A program made the position numbers and the translations under genes. From assembly GCF_947495285.1 (NCBI RefSeq), contig NZ_CANLXZ010000030.1, forward strand, positions 1-44,101: a stretch of DNA of 44,101 nt. Direction: 5' to 3'. This DNA comes from an uncultured Nonlabens sp. (lineage in GTDB: Bacteria > Bacteroidota > Bacteroidia > Flavobacteriales > Flavobacteriaceae). Position 1 is the stretch's first letter, and every line of letters begins with the position of its first letter. Under the pieces are notes generated by a model that worked only from the letters and a program-made list of their open reading frames with translations, was not told the DNA's origin and made no database searches. Of this stretch, positions 1 to 10,591 are shown piece after piece.

Positions 1-498
1 TATCAAAAATTCTTTCGGTTTTGCCATCCATAAATATAACTATAAATAACGACTTTTCAAAATAAAAATGGTATAATTTATTATAGTGAGTGAGAAACGT
101 GGTAAAATGAGAAGGAGGTGGCTATTTATTTTATCATGCCTATCCATATAAATTTCTCTTATCACGTTTTTTATCTAATAGCAACTACTCACAATTACTT
201 AAGTGAGATAGTAACCCCAACCTCGCGTAATTTTATAGAGTTTAATTGATCAATGAGACAGTGTCTGACTTATTTTTTGAATTTTAAATACTTAATAGAA
301 TGTTAATAATCAAGGGTTTTCAGGTCTTTAAATGGTTTTATTTTGTACTTAAACGAATATACGTGTACTTCATCTACACCGCTGGATTTTGTGGTTTAAA
401 AAAGTGTTTAGTGATTATTAATACTATATTTGTGACGTATATTAGAAGGGTTTAGTTGTGAACTAATCGTGCTAATATTAATTAAATACGACGCTATT
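1..498. other. Upstream intergenic region, no supported gene
   Basis: No open frame of useful length is seen in this A/T-rich stretch before the first large gene. It holds a possible -7 promoter box at 425-432 and two short inverted repeats: agaca/tgtct around position 261, and ttagtt/aactaa at 452-466. The second would fall in the leader of the downstream transcript. At the extreme left edge, on the minus strand, an ATG at 31-29 opens a frame that runs off the window. Ten codons are too few to call it a gene. Confidence 0.6.
425..432 (+). promoter_or_regulatory. Possible -7 box for the large secreted protein gene
   Basis: TATATTTG fits the flavobacterial -7 consensus TAnnTTTG and lies 66 bases before the chosen ATG at 499. 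No TTG/TTTG sits at the expected 17-23 base distance upstream, so only half of the promoter is supported. A 6-bp stem hairpin at 452-466 would lie in the leader. Confidence 0.35.
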
Positions 499-3400
499 AT
501 GAAAACATTTTACGCAAATAAGAGTTATTTAAGAATTGTAACCTTGGTTACTTTTTTTACCCTTTCATTTTTTTCTTCTCAAACACTTTGGTCACAAACA
601 CCATGTTCTTCTCCAGTCACTTCTGACCGTGGTAACGAGTTATATATTGATGATTATCGATTTGCATCAATTTCAAATTTAGGTTCTGGATTTGACGCTA
701 GTAGGAATACGGTTCAGGATTTTAGAGGAGTACATACCACTAATGTAACTAGAGGAGATCAATACACGCATCAAATTACACTGGGTGGAGACAGACGTAG
801 AATAGATGCTGGTCAATATTCACTATTTATTGATTATAATGATGATGGTTTTACTCCTGAAGATAATATATATTTTAGCGGTAGGGTTGAAGGTGGTACA
901 TTAACACTTAATTACACCATTCCAGTAGATGCGCCATTAGGTACTCATGAAATGTGGATTAGAGGACGAGCAGGTTTTTTAGATGCTAATCCATGTCGAG
1001 GTAGAAATCGCTCTGAATTAGAAAGGTATACCATAACGGTTGTAGATTCACCTATCCCTGTTGCTTTAGACGATGATTTTACTGCGATTTTTAATTCTAC
1101 AAATGCAGATAATTCTTTTGATGTTTCCACAAATGATACTGTTGGTACAACAAATGGAACAGATGGAGATGACTATTCTATAGTTTCTTCACCATTAAGA
1201 ACGGCAAATGGAGGTACTGTGGTAGAGACAGCTGTAGATGGTGTTTTTGAATATACACCTCTTACTGATTATATAGGTAGCGATTCATTTGAGTACACAT
1301 TATGTGATAGAGCAGGAGTTTGTGAGGTAGCAACCGTTCACATTTCTATCAATTATGGAGCCTGTGTTCCGGTCTCAGACAGTCAGGGATCTCATTATAT
1401 AACTAATGTAACTTTAACAGGTGAGAGTACTAGCATTAATAATACCACTGGAGATGATGACGGTTATGGAGACTATGTAGGATTACCACCGGCAGATGTT
1501 TATCCTGGTGAAACCTATGTAATAAGTGGTAGCAGTCAAGGAGATCGTCCTAGATGGGGTGTTTTTATTGATTTTAATAAGGATGGTGTTTTTGCAGATG
1601 ATGAAATAGTAGTGCAAACTACGGTAGATGGAGCTTTAAATGGAATGATTACTATACCAGCAGGATCTGCTTTAGGACCTGTAGTTATGAGGGTAGTAAA
1701 ACGTACAAGGAGTACTGTAGCAGATGCATGTGGTGCTACTAGTAGAGCAGAAGAAACAGAAGACTATTTAATAGATATAGTTACAGACCCTAGTTCTCCA
1801 CAAGAGATTAACGTTTCAGGAGGTGTTTCTAACATTACTCATAATTCTATGACTCCTAGTAGTAATAATAGAACAGACTTTGGAGCTGTGGATAAAAATG
1901 CGGGAGCATTAGAAAATACATTTTATATCCAGAACACAGGTGCAGCCGACTTAATTTTAGGGCCTATTCCTGTAGATTTTATACCTGGACATAATGTTGC
2001 GTGGAGCATAGTAAGTTCTCCTCCAGCTGGGACCGTTATTACTAGTGGTAACTCTGTATCTTTTACGGTAAGATTTGAACCTAGAAGAATTGGGAATTTA
2101 ACAGCAACTGTTAGGGTATATAGTAATGATGATGATGAAAATCCTTTTAGATTTTTAGTATCAGGAGAAGGAGCAGAGATATTTCCAGATACAGATGGTG
2201 ATGGTGTAGTAGATAATATTGATATAGACGATGATAATGATGGTGTTCCTGATGAAGAAGAGCAGAATAACTGTTTAGCTAATCCATTAAGCACTACGGC
2301 AGACATTGTTTTTTTGAATGAAACATTTGGATCTGGTATTTCTAGGACACGTATTGATGATGTAATCCCTGGAGTAAGTACTACTTATTGCTATGAAGAT
2401 GGTACTCCTGCACAAGCCACAGATGAATGTAATACAGATATTAATCTACGTGATGGAAAGTATACGGTTCATTATTCTGTTACAGATGATAACGGTGTTA
2501 CAGAGACGGGAAGTAATTTACCTGATGTATCTTTCTGGGCAGAAAATGTATGGTACAATGGAGATGATCATACACCGGGCGATGTGAATGGTAGAATGGC
2601 TCTGTTTAATGCAAGTTTTGAACCAGCAGTATTTTATGAAACAGAAATCGTAGGGACAGTTCCTGGGGCGCCTATTTATTATGAATTCTGGGCATTAAAT
2701 CTAGATAGACAAGACAGTGTGTTTCCTTCTAGTCAGTTACCTCGTATTTTGCCTAACGTAACTGTTAATTTCTACAGTACTGATAAAACAATTTTATATC
2801 ACACTTATCAAGCAGGAGACATACCTAGATGTAATACTGGTACTGGTTGTTCACAGTCTCAGTGGATTAATAAAAACACTTCTATTACTTTACCGACCAG
2901 TGATTTTGTTATCCAGCTATTAAATAATGCCCCAGGTGGTTTTGGAAATGATGTAGCTCTTGATGATATCTTAATTACCCAACAACTTTGCGATCTGGAC
3001 TCAGACGGTGTGTCAGATGTAATTGATCTGGATAATGATAATGATGGAATACCTAATATCTATGAACTAGGTATACCTGCAGGTTTGGTAAATTTTGATT
3101 CAAATCTAGACGGAACTAACTTTGGTGACGGGAACTGGGTTGATGCAAATGAAAATGGAATGCATGATTTATACGAAGGGTATAGTCCTTTAGATACTGA
3201 TAACGATGGAGTGGCTGATTACCTGGACTTAGATAGTGATAACGATGGGCTCTTTGATGTCCTTGAATATGATGGTAAAGGAGATGCTGATATTAATGGT
3301 GATGGAAGATCAAATGCCTCAGATGGGGTAACTAATTTTGCAGATGATGAATTTGATGGTGATGGTCTGGTGGGATTCATAGATGAAAATGATAGTGATG

Positions 3401-6171
3401 GCAATAAATTAGATCACGGTACATTTAATTATGTAGCACCAGTAGATACAGATGGTGATGGTATCGCAGATTATAGAGATGTTGATAGCAATGATGCACT
3501 AAATGATTTATCTAACGGAAGCGATATTGATAATTCTTATTATGCTCATTTAGATTCAGATAATGATGGTCAAGTGGATTTTCTTATTGATGTAGATAAG
3601 GATGGTGTAAGCGATGGCAATAATGACTTAGATACAGGTATCCTAGGAGCGCCTATAGATTTAGATACAGATCTTTATGTAGATTTTGATGGTCGCAATG
3701 ATTATATAGTTAATTCTACAGAAGTACTTGCAGGACTTAATAATTTCACAGTTTTTGCTTGGATCATGTTAGATGCTGGTGCTTCTAGTACTGGTGCTGT
3801 ATTTAGTGAGCGTGGTATGATTTTAAGGGTAGAACCTTCGGGAGATTTGAGACTTACCGTTCGTAATAGTAGTGGTAATGTGTATAATTTATCCTCTTCT
3901 TCTTCTGTTACTCCAGGTAAATGGTTCAATTTATCAGTGCGTTATGATGGTGCAAATGGAGTATGTGCTCTTTATGTTAATGGTGTAGAAGTTGCCAGTA
4001 GCCCAATAGCAAACAATACTGCTGCTACTATCGCAGGTAACAAGTTCACTATAGGAAGAGGTCATGCAGAGGGTTCAACTAATTACTTTCATGGAGCAAT
4101 AGATGAAGTAAGAGTTTTTAACAAAGCTATTAATATTGGGGCTCTTGAGCGTATGATGTATCAAGAAATAGGACTAGATGGAGGAGAGTTAAAAGGTAAA
4201 GTAATAACTAGATCTTTTACTGACGTAGATTGGGCTGACTTACTTTTACATTATGACTTTAAAAAAGTAACAGGAGATAAACTATTTGATGTGAGTAGCA
4301 AAGCAAATAATGCGACTATGTTTAACATTAAAACTATTTTACCACAATCTGCTCCACTTCCTTATGAAACTAAGCAAGATGGACTCATGTCAGACCCTAC
4401 TACATATCTACAAGAAGTAGTATGGGATCCTATAGATCTTGCGGTTTATCCTTTCTCTATAATTCATATTAAACACCAGAATGTTTTGCCTATAACTGCA
4501 CAATCTTCAGGATTACTTATTGATTCTGGTGCAAAGCTTACTATCCTTGATGGTAATGTAGGAAATAACAAATGGTACATGAAATTAGACGGTGTAATTG
4601 ATTTGTTAGGAGATGCGCAACTTGTTCAAACAGCTGATAGTGAGTTAGATGTAGCAAGTACAGGTAAGATTATTAGAAGGCAAGAAGGTAAAGGAGATGT
4701 ATTTAGTTACAATTACTGGAGTTCTCCGGTAGGAGTTCAAACGAGTGCATCAAACAACAACACGTTTAATTTAGGAATGCTTAAAGACGGTCGTGGAACT
4801 GGAAATATTCAGTTCACAGGTATTGGTGTAAGAACACCTGCTATTACCTCTCCAGCAACCGTAAGCGGTAGATGGTTGCATACATTTATGAATGGTGTAT
4901 CTTATAACGACTGGAATAGAATAGGACCAGCTGATCTTTTAGAACCTGGACATGGATGGACTCAAAAAGGAGCAGGTGCTGTGGGAGATCAAGAGTATAT
5001 ATTTGAAGGTAAACCTAATAACGGTGTTATCAATATTACTGCCATCGACACAGATGGAGATCCTGCACTAGAAACAACTACATCCCTAGTAGGAAACCCT
5101 TATCCTAGTGCCATAGATGCTAGAGTTTTTATTGATGATAATGCATCAGTTACAGATGGCGCTGTCTATTTATGGGACCAATTTAGAGGTACAGATCATA
5201 TACTTGCAAACTATGAAGGTGGATATGCAACCATAACAAAGCTTGCTACCACTAGAGCATCACAAATTGCAGGTAGTGGCGCGTTAGGAGGTCCTAGCAC
5301 AGGAACGGTAGAACCTACATTTTTTATACCAGTTGCACAAGGATTCTTTGTTTCTGTGGTAAACAGTGGTACTTTAACTTTTAATAATTCACAACGTATT
5401 TTTAAAACTGAATCTGCTGGAGAAAGTGTTTTTGTGAGCGCACCAGGTGCTACACAACCTGTAGTAGATCGTTCAGATTATCAAAATACAGATGTAGAAC
5501 TTATTAGGCTTGAGTTAGAAGCAGATAACGGTGCTAGTAAAGAGATAGTTTTAGGTTTTTCAGATACCTTAACTGATGGTGTTGACTTTGGATACGATGG
5601 TCCTATGTTCGATAGCCCAAGGGAAAGTGATTTATACACTTCACATGAAGGTAAAAATTATGTGATACGTGCATTAAGTGAGATAGAACCTTCTAAGGTA
5701 GTACCTTTAACTATTCACGGTATGAAAACGGTTAACTATAAAATAAGTGCGAAAGAAATTGCAAATATTAACTCTAGTCAAGAATTGTTCTTAAGAGATA
5801 AAGATCTTAATATATACCACGATTTAAGAAGCGGTGATTATTTCTTTAATGTTTCTGAGGAAGGTAAAAACAGTTCGCGTTTTGAAATTGTGTTTCAACA
5901 GTCTACTTTAGGGGTAGATCAAGAAACTTTAGATGAAATAGATATCTACTATCTCAATAATACGGGAATGATTTACGTAGATCACCTTTCAGAGACTCTA
6001 GAGACAATGGATATTTATGATATTTCAGGTAAGTTATTATTTCGCTTTCGCGAAAGCGAACTTACTGACATAGTAAATGGTGTTTCTATTCCAGAAATAT
6101 CCACAGGAGTTTATCTGGTAAAGATAGAATCTCAAGGATTTACAAAAGCAGTTAAAATAGCTGTAAAATAA
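499..6171 (+). CDS. Giant secreted multidomain protein (GEVED, TSP3, LamG), probable T9SS cargo
   Basis: A cell-surface or secreted protein of 1890 residues; its ligand is unknown. I chose the ATG at 499, ten codons inside the longest frame, because it starts a good signal peptide (basic MKTFYANK, then a hydrophobic stretch ending LWSQ, residues 1-33). Domains in order: a GEVED-like domain (about 80-180, FIDYNDDG), a cadherin/Ig-like region (190-290), a second GEVED (300-430, FIDFNKDG), an ASPM/Hydin-type choice-of-anchor domain (435-560), Ca-binding TSP3 repeats of DxDxDGxxD type (563-590, 835-860, 905-1050), a LamG/concanavalin-like domain (about 1059-1215) and a region with GNPYPSAID...YLWD near 1531 that recurs in the next gene. 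The last 75 residues (MDIYDISGKLL, GVYLVKI) resemble a T9SS type A sorting domain, although no YPNP motif is present. A perfect palindrome of the dispersed repeat family lies in this C-terminal part and encodes FRFRES. Confidence 0.85.
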   Translation: MKTFYANKSYLRIVTLVTFFTLSFFSSQTLWSQTPCSSPVTSDRGNELYIDDYRFASISNLGSGFDASRNTVQDFRGVHTTNVTRGDQYTHQITLGGDRRRIDAGQYSLFIDYNDDGFTPEDNIYFSGRVEGGTLTLNYTIPVDAPLGTHEMWIRGRAGFLDANPCRGRNRSELERYTITVVDSPIPVALDDDFTAIFNSTNADNSFDVSTNDTVGTTNGTDGDDYSIVSSPLRTANGGTVVETAVDGVFEYTPLTDYIGSDSFEYTLCDRAGVCEVATVHISINYGACVPVSDSQGSHYITNVTLTGESTSINNTTGDDDGYGDYVGLPPADVYPGETYVISGSSQGDRPRWGVFIDFNKDGVFADDEIVVQTTVDGALNGMITIPAGSALGPVVMRVVKRTRSTVADACGATSRAEETEDYLIDIVTDPSSPQEINVSGGVSNITHNSMTPSSNNRTDFGAVDKNAGALENTFYIQNTGAADLILGPIPVDFIPGHNVAWSIVSSPPAGTVITSGNSVSFTVRFEPRRIGNLTATVRVYSNDDDENPFRFLVSGEGAEIFPDTDGDGVVDNIDIDDDNDGVPDEEEQNNCLANPLSTTADIVFLNETFGSGISRTRIDDVIPGVSTTYCYEDGTPAQATDECNTDINLRDGKYTVHYSVTDDNGVTETGSNLPDVSFWAENVWYNGDDHTPGDVNGRMALFNASFEPAVFYETEIVGTVPGAPIYYEFWALNLDRQDSVFPSSQLPRILPNVTVNFYSTDKTILYHTYQAGDIPRCNTGTGCSQSQWINKNTSITLPTSDFVIQLLNNAPGGFGNDVALDDILITQQLCDLDSDGVSDVIDLDNDNDGIPNIYELGIPAGLVNFDSNLDGTNFGDGNWVDANENGMHDLYEGYSPLDTDNDGVADYLDLDSDNDGLFDVLEYDGKGDADINGDGRSNASDGVTNFADDEFDGDGLVGFIDENDSDGNKLDHGTFNYVAPVDTDGDGIADYRDVDSNDALNDLSNGSDIDNSYYAHLDSDNDGQVDFLIDVDKDGVSDGNNDLDTGILGAPIDLDTDLYVDFDGRNDYIVNSTEVLAGLNNFTVFAWIMLDAGASSTGAVFSERGMILRVEPSGDLRLTVRNSSGNVYNLSSSSSVTPGKWFNLSVRYDGANGVCALYVNGVEVASSPIANNTAATIAGNKFTIGRGHAEGSTNYFHGAIDEVRVFNKAINIGALERMMYQEIGLDGGELKGKVITRSFTDVDWADLLLHYDFKKVTGDKLFDVSSKANNATMFNIKTILPQSAPLPYETKQDGLMSDPTTYLQEVVWDPIDLAVYPFSIIHIKHQNVLPITAQSSGLLIDSGAKLTILDGNVGNNKWYMKLDGVIDLLGDAQLVQTADSELDVASTGKIIRRQEGKGDVFSYNYWSSPVGVQTSASNNNTFNLGMLKDGRGTGNIQFTGIGVRTPAITSPATVSGRWLHTFMNGVSYNDWNRIGPADLLEPGHGWTQKGAGAVGDQEYIFEGKPNNGVINITAIDTDGDPALETTTSLVGNPYPSAIDARVFIDDNASVTDGAVYLWDQFRGTDHILANYEGGYATITKLATTRASQIAGSGALGGPSTGTVEPTFFIPVAQGFFVSVVNSGTLTFNNSQRIFKTESAGESVFVSAPGATQPVVDRSDYQNTDVELIRLELEADNGASKEIVLGFSDTLTDGVDFGYDGPMFDSPRESDLYTSHEGKNYVIRALSEIEPSKVVPLTIHGMKTVNYKISAKEIANINSSQELFLRDKDLNIYHDLRSGDYFFNVSEEGKNSSRFEIVFQQSTLGVDQETLDEIDIYYLNNTGMIYVDHLSETLETMDIYDISGKLLFRFRESELTDIVNGVSIPEISTGVYLVKIESQGFTKAVKIAVK
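6041..6060. repeat. Dispersed palindrome copy 1 (inside secreted protein gene)
   Basis: A 20-bp perfect palindrome whose core is CGCTTTCGCGAAAGCG at 6043-6058. It is read in the frame CGC TTT CGC GAA AGC, giving RFRES, within the C-terminal sorting region of the secreted protein. Confidence 0.9.
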
Positions 6172-6193
6172 AATACTATTTCTTTTTTAATAT

Positions 6194-6223
6194 ACCCACT
6201 GTTTAATTAAGCAGTGGGTTTTT
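6194..6223 (+). terminator. Rho-independent terminator
   Basis: Arms acccactg (6194-6201) and cagtgggt (6212-6219) form an 8-bp stem followed by a run of five T. It lies 23 bases after the stop of the giant secreted protein and only 27 bases before the next ATG. The next gene therefore either relies on read-through or has a promoter inside this region. Confidence 0.85.
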
Positions 6224-6250
6224 AATTTCAAATTTGACCCAAATTAAATC

Positions 6251-9200
6251 ATGAAAAATTTACTATTTACGTTTGCCTTGTTTATGAGCTTATTCATGCT
6301 AGGTCAAAATCCAGAAACAAGTGGAAGAAACTGGACGGTAACTAAACTAGCTGATGTCGACCAATTAGTATCTTTCCCTAATGAAATAACATATGGGCCT
6401 GACAACTGGTTATGGATTACCGAGCGAGCAACACATAATAATGATATAGCAAACAATGGAGAACGTGTGGTACGTGTACATCCAGATACAGGAGTTAAAA
6501 CAGAAATGATTAATCTAAGTGCTGAAGTATTTAGTGAGTCTGGACAGGATGGATTAATGGGTATGGCTATACATCCCGATTTGTACACAGACGTTACTAC
6601 TACCACAAATAATTACGTTTATTTAGCGCTGACATACCAGGATAATACTTCATCATTTGGAAAAAATCGTCGTACTAGAATTGTACGTTTTTCTTATGAT
6701 AACGCAACTAATACACTGGATGCTGCCACGCGTTTTGTAGTTATTGAAGGTCTAGATGGAAGTAACGACCACAATTCTGGTAGGATGAAAATAGGTCCAG
6801 ATCTTAAAATATATTATACATCTGGAGATTTAGGTGCAAATCAATTCCAAAATGTATGTCAGTTAGTACAATCACAAGCATTACCTACACAGACAGCAAT
6901 TGCAGCAGCTGATTATTTTACCTATAAAGGGAAAACGTTACGTATGAACCTAGATGGAACGATTCCAGCAGATAACCCTAAATTTTATCCATTTGCTGTG
7001 CCTGACGGTAGTGCTAGTAATCCATTTACTAACTCGCCAGTACCAGATAATGCAGATACAATGCGCCCAGACTCAGAAAAGGTACAATCTCATATTTTTA
7101 CTTATGGACATAGAAATGCGCAGGGAATTGTTTTTGATAGCAATGGAACTTTATTTCAATCTGAGCATGGAGATCGAGTAGATGACGAGGTTCATGTTCT
7201 AGTAGCAGGTAAAAATTATGGATGGCCACTCATTGTAGGTGAACGTGATGACCTAGGTTATGAGCAATGTATTAAAGGATCTGGAGCATGTGCTAGTAAT
7301 GGTAACAACTGTCCTCCTGATGCAATAACTCATAAAGAAACAGATTTTCCTTTACCGATAGATTTTCAGGGTCCTATAGCTACTTATGGTAGTACTGTAT
7401 CTAGTGTGCCTTCTGGAGGTTTTCTTTCATGGCCTACCGTTGCTCCTTCTAGTATTGATATCTACGAGGGAAATGGTTCTTTACCATTTGGAAAAAATAT
7501 TTTTGTCCCTACACTTAAAAAAGGAACAATATACCGTTATGGAATTAACACTATAAACGAGGTTACTACAGACTTGATAGAGTTTCATTCTACTATAGAT
7601 AGATATAGAGATATGGCTATATCTCCTGATGGTAGTACTATTTATGCGGTAACAGACAGCAGTGGTTCAACTTCTGGTCCATCTGGAAGTTCTTCTCTAG
7701 GAATTGCAAATCCAGGTGTGGTATTTAAAATAGAATACACTAAATTTCCAGAGCCATCTAGTCAGGCTACAAACTTTGTTGCGACAGAAAATGGTAGGGA
7801 TATCGATCTTACATGGGATAACGTTACAGGTACTAATATGGCAGACGGTTATGCACTTGCTATAAGTACAACACCAGGAAATTTCCCTACATATGCGGAC
7901 GGGACACAACCTAATCAAGATTTTGATTTAACAGATGGTGCTGGTCTTGCACTAGTAACAGACGGTTCTGGATCTTATACTTTTACAGAATTAGATGAAT
8001 TTACAACTTACTATTTTCAACTCACCGCCTATTCTAATCTTGCAAAGGATATTGATTACGTGAGTTCACCTGTTGCACCAGAGGCAACTGCGACCACGAC
8101 AGAGACTCAGTTATTACCGCTTACAGTTATGATCACTGAGATAATAGATAGAGCTCCTACCAGAAATGCTATGTTTATAGAATTATATAATTATGGAACA
8201 ATGCCTGTTGACCTTGGAGCAGTGAATATGCATTTGGCATTGAGTTTTTCTGGTGGTTCAAACGGTAGAGAAGTAGCGTTAACTGGTACGATAGCTCCTG
8301 GAGAGCGTTATATCGTAGGTCGTGATAGATTCATGAATGAATATGGGTACTCTCCAGATCTTGTGGATAACGGCGTTGTAAACGGTAATGGAGATGATGT
8401 CTACCTGTTAGTGAATAATGGAACATTCTTATCTGGTACTTATGATATTCTAGATAGTTATGGTATTTTAGGTAGTGGTGGATTAGGTCCATGGAATTAC
8501 CAAAATTCTAGAGCAGTTAGAAGAACTACAGCCATAGAAAGATCATCTACTTGGGTAGCTGATCAGTGGGATGTAATCCCTTTGACTACTCCTGTAAGCA
8601 CGATGACCACACCTAATGAGCAAGAAGATATTGATTTTATTTACAACAACTCCTGGTCACCTTATGACCCTAGTGGTACAAGATATCAAGCAGAAGATGT
8701 GATTGTTGAAAACGGAACAGCAACCCTTACAGAAATGACTTTTGTAAATAGTATAAGGATAGATGCTGGTGCTACATTAAATCTTGACTCAAATGGTGGT
8801 TTTAATACCCTAGAGGACTTAGAGGTTAATGGTAATTTAAATGCGAGTGATGGAACTATAGTTTTTTCTGGATTAAATCCACAGTTTATTACAGGAAACG
8901 ATTTTGAGTTAGGAGTATTAGAGGTAGAAAATGATTTAACAACATTTGTAGATATTTCCATAACAGAATTGTTGAAGGTTACCGATAACCTTACTATTGA
9001 TGGTTCAAATAAAATGATTATTAAAAGTAACGCTACAAGAACTGCTTATGTAGGACCAGTAAATGGATCCATAACAGGTAATTTTGCAGTAGAACATTAT
9101 GTACCTGCAAAAAGATCTTTTAGATTCCTGAGCCCATCGGTAACTACTGCAAACAGTATAAGAGATAACTGGCAAAATGATGCAGGTCTAACAAGTGCCG

Positions 9201-10513
9201 CTGGAACACATATTACAGGTTCTGATACTGGAGCAAATGGTTTTGATATAACTAGTTCTGGTGCGCCATCTTTATTTACTTACAACAATACGGGCCAACA
9301 ATGGGAGGCTATTGCAAACACTTCTACACTAGGATTAGTTGCTGGTAAAGCATATCGCATGTTAGTAAGAGGTGATAGAACGGTAGATTTAACAAATAAT
9401 GCTGCAACACCTTCTAATACTACTCTTACTGCAATAGGTAATCTAGTTACAGGAAATGTAACTGACGCTAGTTTAAGTGCCGTAGCAGGAGAATTTAACT
9501 TTATAGGTAATCCATACCAGGCACCAGTAGATTTAAGTACGGTACTATCTAGATCTAATAATGTGAGCAGTTCATTTGTATATTTATGGGATCCTGCGAT
9601 TAACGTGAGAGGAGCATATGTAACCGTAGATGTAAGCGCAAATAGCTCAAATAATGTTAGCTCTCTTTTCAATAAGTACTTACAGCCCAACACGTCATTC
9701 TTTATTTCTACTGCAGCAAATGGTGCCGCAAGTGTTTCTTTTACAGAATCAGATAAAGATATAACAGCTGGTTTTTCTAATAGCGCAAGAAACAGTGCCA
9801 CTACGGGATCTATATCTGTCCAACTATATGAGCAGACAGAATTACAAAACGGTATGGCAGCTCGTGATGGAGTAGTGGTAAGATTTGACCCAGCTAGCTC
9901 TAACGCTGTGGACGGTAATGATGCTATAAAATTCAGTAACCTAGATGAAACACTTAGTTTTATCAATGGAACTAATAAGTTAAGTATCGAAAACCGATTT
10001 ACACCTCAAGATAATGAAACACTTTTTTTAGATATAACAAATTATAGAGCAGTAAACTATGCATTATCTCTAGATGTAACTACAGTAGGTTTACCGGTGT
10101 ACTTAAAAGATAATTTCTTAGGGTCATACACTTTATTAAACAGTGGTAGTAACATCTATAATTATTCTATACAGTCTACAGATGCTGCTTCTAGTGCTGC
10201 AAATAGATTTGAAATTAAATTCTCAAATACAGTCCTTTCTTTAGAAGAGCTGGATGTGGTAGAGTTTACTATATATCCTAATCCGACTTCTTCTAATAGG
10301 ATTATTCACATTTCAGGTACTAGTGTAGAGACTATAACATCTGTTTCACTATATAATATGTTAGGTCAGCAAATAATTAACTGGAATGAGATCGATGCGT
10401 CTAACAATGAGGTTCAATTAGATTTAGGTAATAACTTAAAAGTAGGTAATTACATCTTGCAAATTAAAAATGGATCAGGTAATACAACCAGTAAACAATT
10501 GATTATTAATTAA
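6251..10513 (+). CDS. Secreted PQQ-type glucose/sorbosone dehydrogenase with FnIII, lamin-tail and T9SS domains
   Basis: A 1420-residue secreted protein. A signal peptide (MKNLLFTFALFMSLFMLGQ) is followed by a glucose/sorbosone-dehydrogenase-like beta-propeller (about 25-500) with DHNSGRMKIG and EHGDRVDDEVHVL...GKNYGWP, the latter matching the PQQ sugar dehydrogenase signature. Next come a fibronectin III-like domain (505-615), a lamin-tail domain (620-760, VMITEIIDRAP), a stretch of beta-rich linker, the GNPYQAPVD...YLWDP region (about 1085) shared with the upstream protein, and a clear T9SS type A sorting domain (1345-1420, FTIYPNPTSSN, YNMLGQQI, GNYILQI). The family oxidises aldoses or related sugars with PQQ in the periplasm or outside the cell. 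Substrate and activity here are inferred. It begins 79 bases after the preceding gene, on the same strand, and the two probably encode related surface products. Confidence 0.88.
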   Translation: MKNLLFTFALFMSLFMLGQNPETSGRNWTVTKLADVDQLVSFPNEITYGPDNWLWITERATHNNDIANNGERVVRVHPDTGVKTEMINLSAEVFSESGQDGLMGMAIHPDLYTDVTTTTNNYVYLALTYQDNTSSFGKNRRTRIVRFSYDNATNTLDAATRFVVIEGLDGSNDHNSGRMKIGPDLKIYYTSGDLGANQFQNVCQLVQSQALPTQTAIAAADYFTYKGKTLRMNLDGTIPADNPKFYPFAVPDGSASNPFTNSPVPDNADTMRPDSEKVQSHIFTYGHRNAQGIVFDSNGTLFQSEHGDRVDDEVHVLVAGKNYGWPLIVGERDDLGYEQCIKGSGACASNGNNCPPDAITHKETDFPLPIDFQGPIATYGSTVSSVPSGGFLSWPTVAPSSIDIYEGNGSLPFGKNIFVPTLKKGTIYRYGINTINEVTTDLIEFHSTIDRYRDMAISPDGSTIYAVTDSSGSTSGPSGSSSLGIANPGVVFKIEYTKFPEPSSQATNFVATENGRDIDLTWDNVTGTNMADGYALAISTTPGNFPTYADGTQPNQDFDLTDGAGLALVTDGSGSYTFTELDEFTTYYFQLTAYSNLAKDIDYVSSPVAPEATATTTETQLLPLTVMITEIIDRAPTRNAMFIELYNYGTMPVDLGAVNMHLALSFSGGSNGREVALTGTIAPGERYIVGRDRFMNEYGYSPDLVDNGVVNGNGDDVYLLVNNGTFLSGTYDILDSYGILGSGGLGPWNYQNSRAVRRTTAIERSSTWVADQWDVIPLTTPVSTMTTPNEQEDIDFIYNNSWSPYDPSGTRYQAEDVIVENGTATLTEMTFVNSIRIDAGATLNLDSNGGFNTLEDLEVNGNLNASDGTIVFSGLNPQFITGNDFELGVLEVENDLTTFVDISITELLKVTDNLTIDGSNKMIIKSNATRTAYVGPVNGSITGNFAVEHYVPAKRSFRFLSPSVTTANSIRDNWQNDAGLTSAAGTHITGSDTGANGFDITSSGAPSLFTYNNTGQQWEAIANTSTLGLVAGKAYRMLVRGDRTVDLTNNAATPSNTTLTAIGNLVTGNVTDASLSAVAGEFNFIGNPYQAPVDLSTVLSRSNNVSSSFVYLWDPAINVRGAYVTVDVSANSSNNVSSLFNKYLQPNTSFFISTAANGAASVSFTESDKDITAGFSNSARNSATTGSISVQLYEQTELQNGMAARDGVVVRFDPASSNAVDGNDAIKFSNLDETLSFINGTNKLSIENRFTPQDNETLFLDITNYRAVNYALSLDVTTVGLPVYLKDNFLGSYTLLNSGSNIYNYSIQSTDAASSAANRFEIKFSNTVLSLEELDVVEFTIYPNPTSSNRIIHISGTSVETITSVSLYNMLGQQIINWNEIDASNNEVQLDLGNNLKVGNYILQIKNGSGNTTSKQLIIN

Positions 10514-10532
10514 TCAAATTCATTCTTCAAAT

Positions 10533-10571
10533 AAAAAGGGCTGTTCTCACTAAGAGAACGGCCCTTTTTTT
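10533..10571. terminator. Bidirectional rho-independent terminator
   Basis: Five A, then a hairpin with gggc-t-gttctc (10538-10548) pairing with gagaac-g-gccc (10554-10564), then seven T. It sits between the stops of convergent genes at 10513 and 10592 and can serve both strands. Confidence 0.9.
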
Positions 10572-10591
10572 ATTCAGTAAATTTTAAAGAA

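Noticed and set aside
1..31. Minus-strand ATG at 31-29 opening a frame that runs off the left edge
   Set aside because: Only ten codons are visible, two overlapping ATG frames are possible and no full promoter was found, so there is not enough to call a gene.
107..151. Short frame starting MRRRWLFILSCLSI
   Set aside because: Fourteen codons, ends before any mature protein; looks like a lipoprotein signal only by chance.
9280..9966. 228-codon minus-strand frame inside the secreted dehydrogenase gene
   Set aside because: It is antisense to a clearly coding, domain-bearing frame and has no recognisable protein features; a shadow of that gene's codon use.
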